DNA from: Nicotiana tabacum
Taxonomy: Eukaryota > Streptophyta > Magnoliopsida > Solanales > Solanaceae
Reading direction: 5' to 3'
Assembly (NCBI RefSeq): GCF_000715075.1
Contig: NC_134102.1
Span: 96,737,766-96,801,765, forward strand
Length of the DNA stretch: 64,000 nucleotides
Shown here: positions 1 to 12,529 of the stretch, piece after piece
Layout of the letters: each line of letters opens with the position of its first letter
Position numbering within the stretch: the stretch's first letter is position 1
Made by a program: the position numbers and the translations under genes
Notes under the pieces: generated by a model
What the model saw: only the letters and a program-made list of their open reading frames with translations
Database searches by the model: none
Told to the model about the DNA's origin: nothing

Positions 1-793
1 AGGGTAAATCCCCCATCACTTCGCATTCGCGACCAGGCCTTCACGTTCGCGAAGAAGGATATGCCAGACACCAGAATCTACAGAAAACCAGATTTTTCCC
101 AAGTGCAAAACAACCTGTGGCCTATCCGAAACTCCCCCGAGCCCTCGGGGCTCCAAACCAAACATGCACACAAGTCTAAAAATATCATACAGACCTGCTC
201 GCGTGATCAAATCGCCAAAACAACACCTAAAACTCCGAATTTAGCACCAAATCAAATGAAATTCTCAAGAACATTTTAAAATTTCTATTTTCTCCACTGG
301 ACGTCCGAATCACGTCAAATCAACTCCTTTTCTCTCCAAATTTCACAGACAAGTCTTAAATATCATAATGAACCTGTACCAGGCTCCAGAACCAAAATAC
401 GAACCCGGTATTCACAATGCCAAACATCAATCAATTCTTAGAAATAAATAAATTTTCAGACTTTTAATTTTCATCGAAAATTCATAACTTGAGCTAGGGA
501 CCTCCGAATTTGATACTGGGCATACACCCAGGTCCCATAATTCGATACGGACCCACCAGGGCCGTCCAAAAATGGATCCGGGCATGTTTACCAGAAATAT
601 TGACCGACGTCAACTAAAATAAACTTTTAAAGCAAACAAATTCTTATTTTCATGAGTTTTCAACATAAAAGCTTTTCGGAAATATGCCTAGAATGCGCAC
701 GCAAACTGAGGAGGGTAAAAATAAGATTTGTTTTAAGGATTAAGAGCAAAGATTCGAGTTCTAAAATATAAGATGACCTTTTGGGTCATCACA
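1..793 (-). repeat. Truncated Ty3/gypsy-type LTR (runs off left edge)
   Basis: This is part of a long LTR read on the minus strand. Its start lies at 793, where the plus strand ends in GGGTCATCACA, the terminus seen at 12469 and 47949. It shares blocks with the LTRs of the element at 8104-20173, including a stretch about unlike-coloured CpG motifs (TTCGCGA-type) at 1-60 and the phrase CTCCAAACCAAA followed by TGCACACAAGT. The other end lies outside the window, so neither its length nor a target duplication can be judged. The open frames inside are chance frames. Confidence 0.75.
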
Positions 794-3053
794 ATCAAAT
801 ATGTGCACCAGACTGGTAACCGGATGTAACTGCCTCAGATCCTGCACAATCAAGTGCAGAAGTGTAGCGTGAGTACATAAACAATATGTATCCAGTAAGT
901 ATCCAGTCTAAATCGAAGAAAGAGTAATGAGGGATCGACTTTGACACTTACTATGGGCCAATAATGATATATCAAATATATATTAAGCATGGATTTCATG
1001 AACACTACTTAAAGCTCAATATCAGGAAATAGTAAATTCTTCTTTCGCAAGTATTAAGTCCCAAGCTTAGTTTCATTATGTAACAACTTGTAATTCAAGG
1101 CATTTTAAGCAATGTAAATCATGAATAGTCCCAAAGATTTTCATGCGCATATTATGCCGAGGTTGTACGACCCGATCCAATATAACATTTAAATTGTGCA
1201 CTATCGAGGGTCGAACAGCATGAACCATAGATGCAAATATCTGTTACCGAGGCGTTCGACCCACTCCACAAATAGAAAACATTTCAAATAACACACAAAT
1301 TCTCATTTATAGTCAAGTGTTCCATTCGCAACTTTAAGTAAGTAACTTTAACCTTTTTCAATTCCTTTATCAACTTCCAATATTCATTAAACAATTAAAT
1401 CAACAAATGGGAGTGCATACATTTCAAGTATAGCATGGTGTAGGTCCTAGACTTCCTGGACAATAGCATAATTAGTAGCTACGTACGGACTCTCATCACC
1501 TCGTACGTACATAGCCCCCCACACGTAGGAGCACATATTAGTTATAATTTACCTATGGGGTTAATTCCCTCTTACATGGTTAGAAAAGAGACTTACCTCG
1601 TCTAAAAGCCTACTATCCAATTCAAGAATGCGCTCAAACCTCCAAATTTGATGCCAAACTACTCAAAGCTAGTCAAACATTACATAAATAAATCAATCTA
1701 TGCTCAAAAGTTGATATCTCCACTATTAGAGTGATTATCTAACCCAAATTGCAAGATTCCTAAAATTCACAATCTGGCCCACATACCCGGATTCCGGAAA
1801 TGTTTGAAGAAATTTTGTTACGCATAACCGTAGGAACATAGTTATATGGTTTTCACTAAGTTTCATAATCTTTTTCGTGGTAAAATCTTATTTTTATTAA
1901 ACCTTAGGTTTTTCATCTAAACTCATGATTTCTACCAACTTTTATGTTGAAATCTACCCATAATCTATATATTAAACTCACATTAAGGTACAAATTACTT
2001 ACCCTCAATAGCTAGGTTGAAGTCTCCCTTTTTAAAGCTCCAAAATCACCCAAATGTGTGAAGAATGGGATAAAAATGCCTAAGTCCCGTATTAAATGAA
2101 GTTCACTACCTTCAGCGATTTCCGCACCTGCGGTCATAGCAATTTTCGCACCTGTGGACAAAAATCCGTTTCTGCGGAACTCCCCTAGGTCGGCTGGCGT
2201 CGCTTCTACGGACGGGTTTCTGCTTCCATAGAGGATGGGCTGCACCTGCGGAATCTGGGCTGCCCTTCCTTGGCTTCTTCTACGAGGCTTGGCTCGCATT
2301 CGTGAGCTCACACCTGCGGCTGGCCAAGCGCAGGTGCGATTATGGATCGCTTCAGCTATTGCTCCAAATTCTCATCTTGGTCCAAGCCTCGTCCGATTGA
2401 CACTCAGGGCACCCGGGGCCCCGCCCGAATATACCAACAAGTTTGGAATTATAAAACGGACTAGCTCGAACTCTCAGAACGCCCAAAATAATATTAAAAC
2501 TAAGAATCACACCCCAAAACCAATTGAATCGAACTTAAGAACTTCAAGTTCTTCAATTTACTTCTAATGCGCCGAAACGTACTTAAACTACTCAGAATGA
2601 AATCAAATTTTGCGTGCAAGTCTTAAATGATATTATAGAATTATTCTCGGTCTCTGAATTCTGTTAGGACCTCGATAACACCAAAACCCGCTCCAAACCA
2701 AATTTAAAGAACTTCTAAAGCCTCAAAGAACCAACTTTTACTATTAGGCGCCAAAATACTCCCTGGTCATCCAAAACTCGATACGAACTTACGCGCAAGT
2801 CTGAAATCATCATACAAACCTATTGGAATCGTCAAATCCTGATTCTGATGTCGTTTACTCAAAATATTGACCGAAGTCAAACTTGGCCTTTTTAGCCAAC
2901 CTTAAGGAACCAAGTATTCCGATTTCAACCCGAACCCTTCCAAATCCCGAACTAACCATCCCCACAAGTCATAAATTAATAAAAGCACATATGAAAAGTC
3001 TTATTTAGGGGAACGAGATTCTAGAAAGTAAAATGAATGGTCGGGTCGTTACA
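794..3053 (-). repeat. Second truncated LTR, related family
   Basis: Read on the minus strand, the sequence starts at 3053 with TGTAACGACCCGACC, the start type seen at 43306 and 60678 on the other strand. It contains the CpG-rich CGCACCTGCGG-type motif block (about 2117-2345) and a hairpin at 1480-1509 shared with other LTRs here. It is cut at 794 by the neighbouring LTR and at 3054 it abuts gypsy coding sequence, so it probably inserted into that element. Frames at 2012-2311 and 2235-2567 lie within LTR sequence and are not genes. Confidence 0.65.
1480..1509. other. LTR hairpin, copy 1
   Basis: The arms TACGTACG (1480-1487) and CGTACGTA (1502-1509) are perfect inverted repeats around a 14-nt loop, GACTCTCATCACCT. 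The loop matches the loop of the hairpins at 18485-18518 and 46404-46441, although the stem bases differ. Confidence 0.6.
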
Positions 3054-3400
3054 AATATATACACTAATGCAGTTGGAGCATTAGCCAGTCCAAAAGGCAT
3101 CACAGTAACTCCTAATGTATGTACTGAGTTCTAGAGGCGGATATCAAATTATCTGTAGTTGATGCACATTCTTAGGGATCTATTCTCTTCTTTTCTTTTT
3201 TTAACAATATTGGTGCACCCAATGGTGAAACTCTCGGTATGCTAAAACCCTTATCCAGTGGGTCTTGCAGTTGTTCATTTAGCTCTCTCAACTCTGTTGG
3301 TGCCATGTAATATGGTTTGCGTGTCCGGTGTCAACTCAATACCAAAGTCTATTTCTCATATTGGAAGTATTCATAGTAAATTCTTAGGAATACATTAGAG
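3054..3400 (-). pseudogene. Ty3/gypsy reverse transcriptase remnant
   Basis: On the minus strand two RT blocks can be read despite stops. The first is VMPFGLANAPTA at about 3066-3104, the usual gypsy [13 protein letters not shown] region. The second is a degraded form of the [18 protein letters not shown] block at about 3140-3215. Upstream, around 3270-3360, is a decayed form of the APTELRELKEQL segment that precedes RT. The catalytic YIDD block is absent because the fragment ends at 3054, where another LTR abuts. It probably belongs to the same element as the LTR at 4971-6834. Confidence 0.75.
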
Positions 3401-4953
3401 AATCTCTCATTATGATATTTGTTTTCTCAAAGTAAGTGTTTTTTCTCATGTGCCCCTTACCGTATCTATGAGACCCAAACAACCTTTCTTTTATAACCAT
3501 TAAGCCTTCATAATATATACTTTGCTCGTCTCTAAAATCTATAATCCCCTTTTTGGACAAAACAAGCTTTTAAAGTTTACTAAACTTAATAGTCTTTCCA
3601 TAATAATCTTGGGTAGCTTAGTAAGAAGATAATTAATCCATATACATCAGTACGTTAGAGTCAACCATATCAAGTACAACTTGGTTAACTAGGGTTTCCT
3701 TCTCTTAACTTGAATCTTAAAAGCTTTAAACACGTATCTAACTACTATAGATTTTTCACCCAAGTGGTAACCCAAAAATGATCGCTTAATATCTCAAAAT
3801 GTCCTTGATTTTTAAATATTCGACTCATATTAAAATCCATACTAAAAGATATCTAATCTTGATCTTCTTATATAAGTTATTGCACGCCTATCATGTACAT
3901 ATTTTCAATCTTTCTGGTAAGTGCAACTGCTACAGAATAGGTTTAAGTCTTCGTATATGCAATTACTACCTTGTTTAGATGATTAACCAACCGTTCAACA
4001 AGCCTCTAAACTTAAGATGTTGCTCGCATATCCAGCTGAAAAAGTTTGGTGTTATATGTAAGTATACGTATCATCTAAATCAATTTCTTAAACGATCTAG
4101 CATGCAAGCTTACGTCACAAACTGTCATGAAGGAAGTGATTCATAAACACTTTAGTGAAATTATTTCCAAATTAGTTGTGTTGCTTATGTTGGCGTCCCA
4201 CATTTCATGCATTCACCGTGTTCTCTAGTCTAAAAGTTGCTTGTTCCAAAAACCTTTTCATGAAATATCCTATAACTCGTAATATGGTAAGTATTTTACT
4301 AAAAATCTTTAAGGATTCTCTGAACTATCAGAAATAGTAAATTTGATATTTTCAACTTTAGGAACTTTATTATGGATACTTCGATGTTCCCTACAATCTT
4401 CTAGGTGCATGAGGACTCTAGAGCCCCATTATGTTGATTATTCTTCTCATGTTTATCCACTATATCCATCAAGATCTCAATTTTTTCTTTTTTCTTTTTT
4501 CACGAAGGTAAATACCTTTTGTGATAGCATATCTCTATCGCTATAGTGGTAGACTAGTACAAATTTTTGAAATGGACTCTATTACGCATCTTACCAGTAT
4601 GGAAGAGCCTCGTAGTGGTACAATGAAACTTTCACTAGTTTTGTATACTACTTATGTAGCATTTCTTTGCTGGGAGATGGTTGCATGTCCATTGGCGAAA
4701 TTTGATGTCTTTGGACCTCTAGCCGAATTCTATTATCGGGTAATTGGTCCGAGCCATACACAAATATGATAAGTAATGTCAGATTCAATTATTTGACCCT
4801 AATCGCCACACGCGTACGGAGGAATAATAAAGAAAGACAAGACACATCATATCACGTGCTCGAAGAATCACGATTATGGGAATGGCCGGCTACATAACCA
4901 TAATTGAGATTCTACTGCTAATGTGTGCTCCATTAGTCATAGTAATAACCTAT
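3401..4953 (-). other. Decayed internal region of a gypsy element; no readable genes
   Basis: These roughly 1.5 kb lie between the RT remnant and a primer-binding site, where gag and protease would be expected. I could not read a convincing gag, zinc knuckle or protease motif in any frame. The short plus-strand frames at 4343-4546 and 4521-4769 have no recognisable features. Confidence 0.4.
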
Positions 4954-4965
4954 GACTCGGATACC
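4954..4965 (-). other. Degenerate iMet-type primer-binding site
   Basis: The plus strand reads ACTCGGATACCA directly beside the LTR start at 4971. The reverse complement resembles TGGTATCAGAGC, the site complementary to the initiator tRNA-Met end, with a few changes. This fixes the LTR at 4971-6834 as the 5' LTR of a minus-strand element. Confidence 0.6.
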
Positions 4966-4970
4966 AACTT

Positions 4971-6834
4971 TGTCAGGACCCAATTTAGGATCATGACCGG
5001 CACTTAGGAGCAAGTGCTTCAAGCAAGCCTTATGGGTATTTTATAGAAAATCGGACATATTTTCTCCTGTTTTAGGGCTATAAAAAATAAACCTGTCTTA
5101 GAAATTAACAACACAACCAACCAATATCCACCAAAATAAATTATAATCCTCATCAACGAAGTACTCTTAACAATTTAATACTAACTCCATCTCCAAAAAT
5201 ACGATAGGAAAGTCTAATACGAGTCACAAATCTATATCAATAAAAGAATACTTATGATACTCATAAAAATGGCTATGGAGCGACTCTAAGAGTTTCAAGA
5301 AAGATACTATAACAAATAAATAGCAATCCCTGCCCACGCAAATAATTGTGGGGCTTACCAGAAACTATCAACTCGTTTACTCTAATTAACGAAATCCTCG
5401 CCTGCGTCTATTGCTGCCTCTGTAAAAATAATAGCGGGGAGTGAGTCGCTAGCTCAGTGAGTAATAACACTTAATCACAACCATTTTTAATGGATACAAG
5501 TTAGAAAACATACTAGTATATTAAACAGAAAATATCATAAAAATGCCCTTACAGAAACAATAAACAATAACCAGTCTCATCATGTGTTTCTTGTAATATA
5601 AATCAATTGACAATTCGGTAATAAACTCGGTAAACACTGTGTAATATCAATATCAATTTTTGGGAGTCTTAAAATAAAGGATCATCTAATATGTATCATT
5701 GTGTGGACCCCTTCGTGAAAGGAGTCAAATATAATTGTAGGTCCCTACTCAAGGGAAAACTGTAACTGTATGCTAGTTCTACCTTCCACTAGCGAGGGCT
5801 ATAACTGTACTCGATAATCGGTAAATACAAGGTGCACCAACGAACCCGCCATTAGCTACGGGATCCTTCAAAGTCTCCTCCCATTTATACTTTTCTTTAT
5901 AAACAGTAAAGATTCACATGGAAGCATTTTCAAAATAGTACAGGGCATTTCAATTCTTATCAAATCATGCAATCCAAATTTCGGTAACGGTAATCATATC
6001 TCAAGTAACAGTAAAATATGTCTAGTAATAATGAGAATCTTTTAAATAAGTGTAAACATCTCAAGTAAAATATTTAGTACTATATCAAGTAAAGGACTTG
6101 TCCCACATGCAATTTCAAACATTCGGTAACCCATTATTTTTTCAGAATATAGTATAAACCATGCAGGTTATGAAAACACAAATTGCAGTAAGATTACTAC
6201 TCACAATACTCGTGCCGAAATACCCAACGTGCCATCTCGAGCACTATTTCAACTTCTTCAACTACCTACTTGTAACAAAACCAATCTATGTATTAACTCC
6301 GTTAATTCAAACATAGCTGGTCCAATGCTTCAAATCGTTTGCACAAAAGTTGTATTCTTCCCCTCAATTAGTACTTGTACTAAATATTTCTAGCCTATAC
6401 ATTAGAGTGTCGGTATAACCTGAATGTTCAGTCAATTTAATAGGAATTTATTATAATGCGATATAAGAATATCTTAAGTTGTTAGTCTTGTTTCTACCCT
6501 TAATTAGTGAAATAATAACTAACAATATGCTAGGTATTGAGTAATGGGAATCCCTGATAGATTACCATGGAAATATTTAGAATTTAATTACGTAATTTGT
6601 TCTCCTGCTTCGTGAATCTCTTCGCTAGAAAGAAGCAGACCCACCTCACTGCTCCCTTCGATCGCTCCTGTGAGTTTGCCTCTGCCGAACTCCATTACTT
6701 TGCCCCTATCCCTTTTACTTGTGCTAACGTAGTGGCTTGGCCCTAATTCATCTTTTGTTATTATTATTATTATTATTTAGTTTAAGTTATTCTAAAAGAA
6801 CTAATTTGCCCTTATATAAACATGGGGTATTACA
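4971..6834 (-). repeat. 5' LTR of a minus-strand gypsy element
   Basis: On the plus strand it runs from TGTCAGGACCC to GGGGTATTACA, so it has TG...CA ends. It is 1864 bp long and flanked on its left by a primer-binding site. Its sequence differs from the TGTCACGACCC family. A TTA microsatellite lies near 6757-6777. No second copy is visible in the window, so the element is truncated (its pol stops at 3054). Confidence 0.65.
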
Positions 6835-7880
6835 GTTATTGTTGTACTCAGTATTGTTGAGCTGAGAGCTATGCGTGGTTGTGGTATTGGAATTATTTTG
6901 AGGAAATATTTTGGCATATGGGCACACGTGGTGAAAGCATTATATTGTGTTGTTATATATTGACACACGTAGTATTGTTGAGAGGATTGTTGGGGTGTTT
7001 GCACGTGAGTTGTCCGTTTTATTGCAATTATTGATATTTGCACGTGTGGCATGACAATGCGGGTTATATATGTGGGTTTGTACATGTGGTGAGACAAGGA
7101 GGGAATATTGTTATGCGCGTGCGGCGAGACAAGGCGGGCATTTACTTTATTGTTGCGCACGTGGGCTATGTCGGGGGTGATTTTTGATGACTTGTGATGG
7201 CCTAGGGCATTGTTATTGCTGATATTTGTATAGTGGTGTGCCTACCTTGTGTGATTTATACATTTTACGTATTGTTGTATTGTTTTCTATGTGCCATTCG
7301 TTGTCTCTGCTCCTACTTGTTGACTCGAGTCGTGATTGACCACTTGCACAAGCATACACGTAATTAATCACTCACATCGATTTGAGAAGATTAACCCTGA
7401 TATCTAATGATCATTAACATGTATTCTCGTATACCTGCCTTCTGTGTGAAAGCTGTACTATTTGGAACGTGAGTTATCCATGCGGTTATGAGTTATTGTT
7501 ATTGTTGGCACGTGAGTCATCCTTGTACAGGTTGTTAAGTCTAATAGGTGTTTTGACTGTCCCTCATTACTACTCTACTGAGTTTAGTCTTGATACTTAC
7601 TGGGTACCGTTATGGTGTACTCATGATATGCTAGGTACTTCGTAGTTGGTTGATCACTAGCTAGTTGTTCGAGCCTTACTATGGAGACTCAAGGTATACC
7701 TGTTGTCGCATTCGCAGGTCTCGGAATCACCTTCTGAAATTTACCTTGTGCTATTTACTTCTATTCCGGAATGGTTGTACTTAGAGATTTTTTAGCAAAC
7801 TCAATAGAGCTTATGACTTGTACTATCGATTTTGGGAATTGTATTTTATCTACCTTGGATTGTTGGCTTATTAGCAGAAT
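6835..7880 (+). repeat. LTR-derived fragment with CACGTG-bearing repeats
   Basis: This G/T-rich stretch contains degenerate repeats around GCACGTG and GAGACAAGG (about 6890-7150). The phrase GCACGTGAGTTGTCCG near 7000 is the reverse complement of the repeat unit at 62261-62380, so it is LTR sequence in the opposite orientation. The minus frame at 6801-7160 is a repeat artefact. The last part (about 7600-7880) resembles the 3' part of plus-oriented Solanaceae LTRs. Confidence 0.5.
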
Positions 7881-8103
7881 TTCTACTTCATAATCCTTAT
7901 CGATAGAAGTGACATTACTACAATCATGTCACTACTAGACTTATGTCTAACCGTCTAAGAGGCATCTTGGATGGCCATGCTTCTCCGATCCTTTTTAGTG
8001 ATATAAAAACCTTTCTAAATGGATAAACAGAATTCAAAAGATACAAAAAAACAAATACTAGAACCTCTTTTAGAACAAAAATTATAATTTCAAGAATATT
8101 AAA
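7881..8103. other. AT-rich segment, nothing recognised
   Basis: This short stretch lies between an LTR-derived fragment and the complete gypsy element. It ends with TTAAA (8099-8103), the left target duplication of that element, so it was originally continuous with sequence now at 20179 onward. Confidence 0.4.
8099..8103. repeat. Left target-site duplication TTAAA
   Basis: Five bases before the LTR end at 8104; the partner CTAAA is at 20174-20178, with one mismatch. Confidence 0.7.
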
Positions 8104-11100
8104 TGTCACGACCAGAATTCCCACCCTCGGGACCGTGATGACGCCTAATATTTCACTTGCTAGGCAAACTAATGTTAGAAATAGATTTTAGCCATTTTTA
8201 AGAGTTCAAATTAAATAATAACTCATAAGCTGAAATAGAGTGAGAAAACCATAACAACAACGATATCTAGATACAATCCAAGAATTGGTGTCACAAGTAC
8301 ACGAGCGACGTGAGTAATACAAATAATGGTCTTAACGAAAACATGACTGTCTGAAATAAAATAAACAGCTAGGATAAGGTAGAATGGGGTCTTCAGGGAT
8401 GCGAACGTCGTGAAGTTGTACCTCAAATCTCTGTCCGGCAATCAATCCGAGCAATCTACTGACCACCGCTAGGACCGATTCCAAATTCTGCACAAGAAGT
8501 GCAGAGTGTAGTATGAGTACAACTGACCCCATGTACTCTGTAAGTATCGAGCCTAACCTCGACGAAATAGTGATAAGGCTTAGGCGGGTCACCTACAATA
8601 ACATGTACGCAATATAAAAATAATAACAGGAAAGGAACAAAGGAAAAGTATGGAAGTTAACTTATGAAATAAACTCAATCATCGAAATTAGTAAAATCAG
8701 AAACATCAGTCCTCAAAATCTTGTATGAAAACACTAAAAGCTAACACAATGCAACAATGAATACAAAACACACAATCTGTTGCGACGCGTAACCCGATTC
8801 GACCGTACAAACATAATTCTCCCTTATTTCACAATATAAAATATCAAGAATAATATGTAAAATTCTTTGCGGCGCGCAACCCGATCCCACTATAAAATCA
8901 GAATTAATATCGTAATACTCTCTTATTTCACCATATCAAAATCACAAATAAAATCTATTGCGGCGTGCAATCCGATCCCACCGTATAATCACAATCCTCC
9001 CTTATTCCACCCGTTGCGGCGTACAACTCGATCCATAAACTGAATCAATAAATGTAATCAATTCAACAACTCAATTTGCAAGAATATCTACGATTAAAGA
9101 ATTATGAAAGAAAAGCCATAAAGGAACCTCGTGCCAAATCAAGGAATGCTACAATTAATACAAAGCAACAAGCCAAGCCAAATATATGATAATTAAAGTG
9201 TGAAGCTAGAAATTAATCATGAAATCATGGACGAAACGAGTAGTTCAATACAAGAGTAAATAGATTACGAGTAACAAGTTACGGTATAGAAAGCAACTAA
9301 AACATGTAGCAGTTAAGACATAAAATGAGATAATTAATGAAATACGGGAAAGCATAAAAACAATTATTTTGACGACGTATATACACTCATCACCTTGCAT
9401 ATATACTGTTACACATGTAAGTCACATAACCTATAGTTCAATGGTTTCTAATTCCCTCAAATTAAGGTTACACCCAACACTTACCTCGCTCCGCAAGCTA
9501 ATCAAAGCTCAACCGGGGCCTTTCCTCTAAAATTCGCCTCTGAACCAACCGAATCTAACCAAAATCAACTTAATATAAATAACCAATGCGAGGAAAATCA
9601 ATTAAATAAATAAAGTTAATATCTTTACACTTTTCCCAAAAAGTAAACAAAAGTCAACCCCAGACCCTATTGGTCAAACCAGAGATTCGGACCAAAACCC
9701 AATTACCCATTCACCTCCGAGCCCGATTATGTGATTAGTTTCGAAATCCGACCTCAATTTGAGGTCAAATTCTCAATTTTACAAATACCCTAGTTCTTCC
9801 CAAATCCCTATTTTTCAACCATGAAAGAGAATAGATTACGGTTAGAAATCAATTGGTGTTGATGGAAATGGAAGAAAACGAGTTAACATATACTAACCTA
9901 CGAAATTGTGATGAAATTTCTCTTCAAAATCACCTCTAAGCTGAGCTCTAATGAGAAGATTGTGAAAAATAGGTGAAATCCCATATTTGGGATATTTAAT
10001 TGACTGGGCATCAAGCTATTTTTGCTTTTGCGAAGGTCCTAACTCATTCCGATGCACATCACTCAGAATGGCCTATGCATTCGTGTTGTTCCTCATGCGT
10101 TCGCGAAGGCTTATCCCCCCAGGCCTTCACATTCGTGATCCAGGGCTTGCGTTCGCGTAGAGTAACTGTGAAGCCCCCTTCCCAGGTTCCCTCAACCCTA
10201 CGCTTTCGCGAGTGGTTGTCCACGTTCGCAACGGGCAAACCCCTAAAGCTTCGCGTTCGCGACCTAGCCATTGTATTTGTGATGAAGCAAATTCGCCTCT
10301 GTCCGAGTTCCCGTTCTCAATCACGAGGGTACCTTCACGATCGCGAAGCAAAAAAGCACCAGACATCAGATATCAGCAAAAACTTGCATTCTTCTAAGTC
10401 TGAAATGGTCCGTAGCCTATTCGAAAATCACCCGAGTCCCTTGGACTCCAAACCAAATATGCACACAAGTGTAATAGCATAATATGGACTTGTTAACATG
10501 ATCAAAACATCAAAACAATACCTAAAACTACGAATCAGACGTCAAAATGAATGATATTTTCAAAGAAACTCAAGAACATGAAATTTTATAACTTGACGTC
10601 TGAATCACGTCAAATCATCTCTGTTTTACACCAAACTTTGCAGACATGTCATAAATATTGAAATGAACCTATAAAAAGTTTCGGAATCTAAATCCGTACC
10701 TAGTGGCGGTAAAAGCCAACCTACAGTCAAACTTAGGAATTCTTTAAATCTTTAAATTTCTAGTTTTCAACATATTACGTTAAATCAAGTTGGAGACTTT
10801 CGAATTAGATTTCGGACATACGACCAAGTCCCAAATCAAGATACGGACCCACCGGGACCGTCCAAACATAGATCCAGGTCCATTTACACAAAACATTGAC
10901 CATAGTCAACTCAAATTAGTTTTAAGGCAAAATTTCATATTTTCTTTAGTTTTTCACATAAAAATGTTTCGGAAAAATACACGCAATACAAAATTTGACG
11001 AGTTCAAAATACAACACAAAATTAATGCTCACTAATCAAAGATAGAACAGTATAATATCGTCTCCATAGGGATTGGTTTTAAATAATGTTCAAGTAACTT

Positions 11101-12469
11101 TTGGTTTAATTGCTATTCAGGAGGATGAAATCTTGAGTTAACAGGTTATGAACAAAGTTTAACTACTAAATTAAAGAAATTGACAATTGACGGCAAGGAA
11201 TTAGAAATTCGCAAAGTTGGTTTCTTATCAATGTGAGGAATAAGGGTTTGACACGATAGGTGCAAGAAAAATATGTGGGATTTAACTCTAGTTTAATTTA
11301 CTCTAATGTTCTAATGATTCTCACAGATTTACTCGATGATTAGTTCAAACGTGTAGTCAAGACTCTTCTCTCAATTAAATCTTAACTCTACAAGGTGAAC
11401 TAATATAAGCATTGTGAAGTATGCAAGTATGCGTTAATGGATTGCTCCTTAGGAAAACATCTCTCGAATATTCTCCCAACTTGATTTAATCAACAATTCA
11501 ACAAGCTCTTTCGATTAATTAGGAGAATCAATGAATTAAATCAAACAAAATAATGCAAAGATAATCCCCAAGATATTTCTCTTTCGATTAAATACACTGA
11601 TGAATAAAATTGCAACAATTGAAAACTCTATAAACGAATTCAAGCACAAACTAGAGTTAAAATCCACAAGTATTTATCAAAACACCATATCCGTCAAACC
11701 CTAAGGGAAACTACTCCATAATCATGGAGGAAGTCATCACAAATATAATTAAAGAATGAGAAAATATCAATCTAACGTTACAATCCAAACTCCGGTATTG
11801 AATTTATGGAAAAATGATGAAATCTCTTGTCTTGTAGCCTCCAATGCTCTCCCAAAGCTTCCCAAGTCAAAACGTCCCCTCTAAAATGACTTTTTGGTGT
11901 ATTTATACCCTGTAGGAGTGGGGCCCAGGTGATATAACCTTTTCCAAGCCGAGACAGGACATATACTCTGAGAAAATTACACAGGCGCGCCGCCCCACGC
12001 GGAGCATTAGTGGGGAAGTTCAGAGAGCATGTTCTGACGGGCAACAGCAGAAATACACTGCAGCGCAGCTCCATGCGCCGCGACAGTGGAGTTTCCTCAG
12101 AGTGACTCGTTTTCTTCATGTTTTGACATCCATACTTGGCTCCCGACCATGAAGGCGATCTCGGTTTAATTCCTCTGGCTTTTACTCAGACTTCAAAGCT
12201 CCAACTTATTTGATTTTGCTCCCGAATATCATTTTAACTAGATATCACTTCTTGCAAGGCATAAAATACATAATAAGTGCAATACACTAACATTCAAGCT
12301 CGAACGCAAGTAAAATGTGGTAATTAGAGTGCAAACTATTAATAAAACACGTGATTCTAGCCTACCATCAACTACGCACACAAATCGAAAAAGGATAAAC
12401 TAAGCTATTCGAGGTCTCGGAATACAAAAATGAAGGGTAAAATTATCAATGACCTATCGGGTCATCACA
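8104..12469 (-). repeat. 3' LTR of the gypsy element, with insertion
   Basis: It runs from TGTCACGACC to GGGTCATCACA on the plus strand. Its 4366 bp include an insertion at about 10986-12370; without it the LTR is about 3 kb. It carries spaced repeats with TTGCGGCGTGCAACCCG (8778-9020), a decayed copy of the LTR hairpin (9374-9406), and the TTCGCGA motif cluster (about 10008-10345). The frames at 10000-10482 and its shadows are CpG-motif artefacts. Confidence 0.85.
10986..12370. mobile_element. Unclassified ~1.4 kb insertion in the 3' LTR
   Basis: Comparison with the 5' LTR shows continuous homology up to about 10985 and again from about 12371 (ACTACGCACACAAATCG against GACTGCGTATGCAAATCG at 20071-20090). 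The intervening sequence is absent from the 5' LTR. It holds the phrase TCGTCTCCATAGGGATTGG and an isolated GC-rich patch (11985-12085), but no coding domain. The minus frame at 11778-12119 shows no known motif. No terminal repeats or target duplication could be fixed by eye. A non-autonomous element is likely; its class is open. Confidence 0.6.
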
Positions 12470-12529
12470 TTCTCTACCTCTTATACAAATGTTTGACCTC
12501 GAATTAACATAGAAAGGTACCTGGACTGG

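Noticed and set aside
6801..7160. 119-residue minus-strand frame rich in His and Tyr
   Set aside because: It comes from degenerate GCACGTG/GAGACAAGG repeats in an LTR fragment.
10000..10482. 160-residue plus-strand frame as a gene
   Set aside because: It lies wholly inside LTR CpG-motif sequence, with overlapping frames on both strands and no recognisable domain.
10986..12370. Helitron call for the insertion in the 3' LTR
   Set aside because: A CTAG occurs near the right side, but there is no GC-rich hairpin before it and no clear TC start between A and T.
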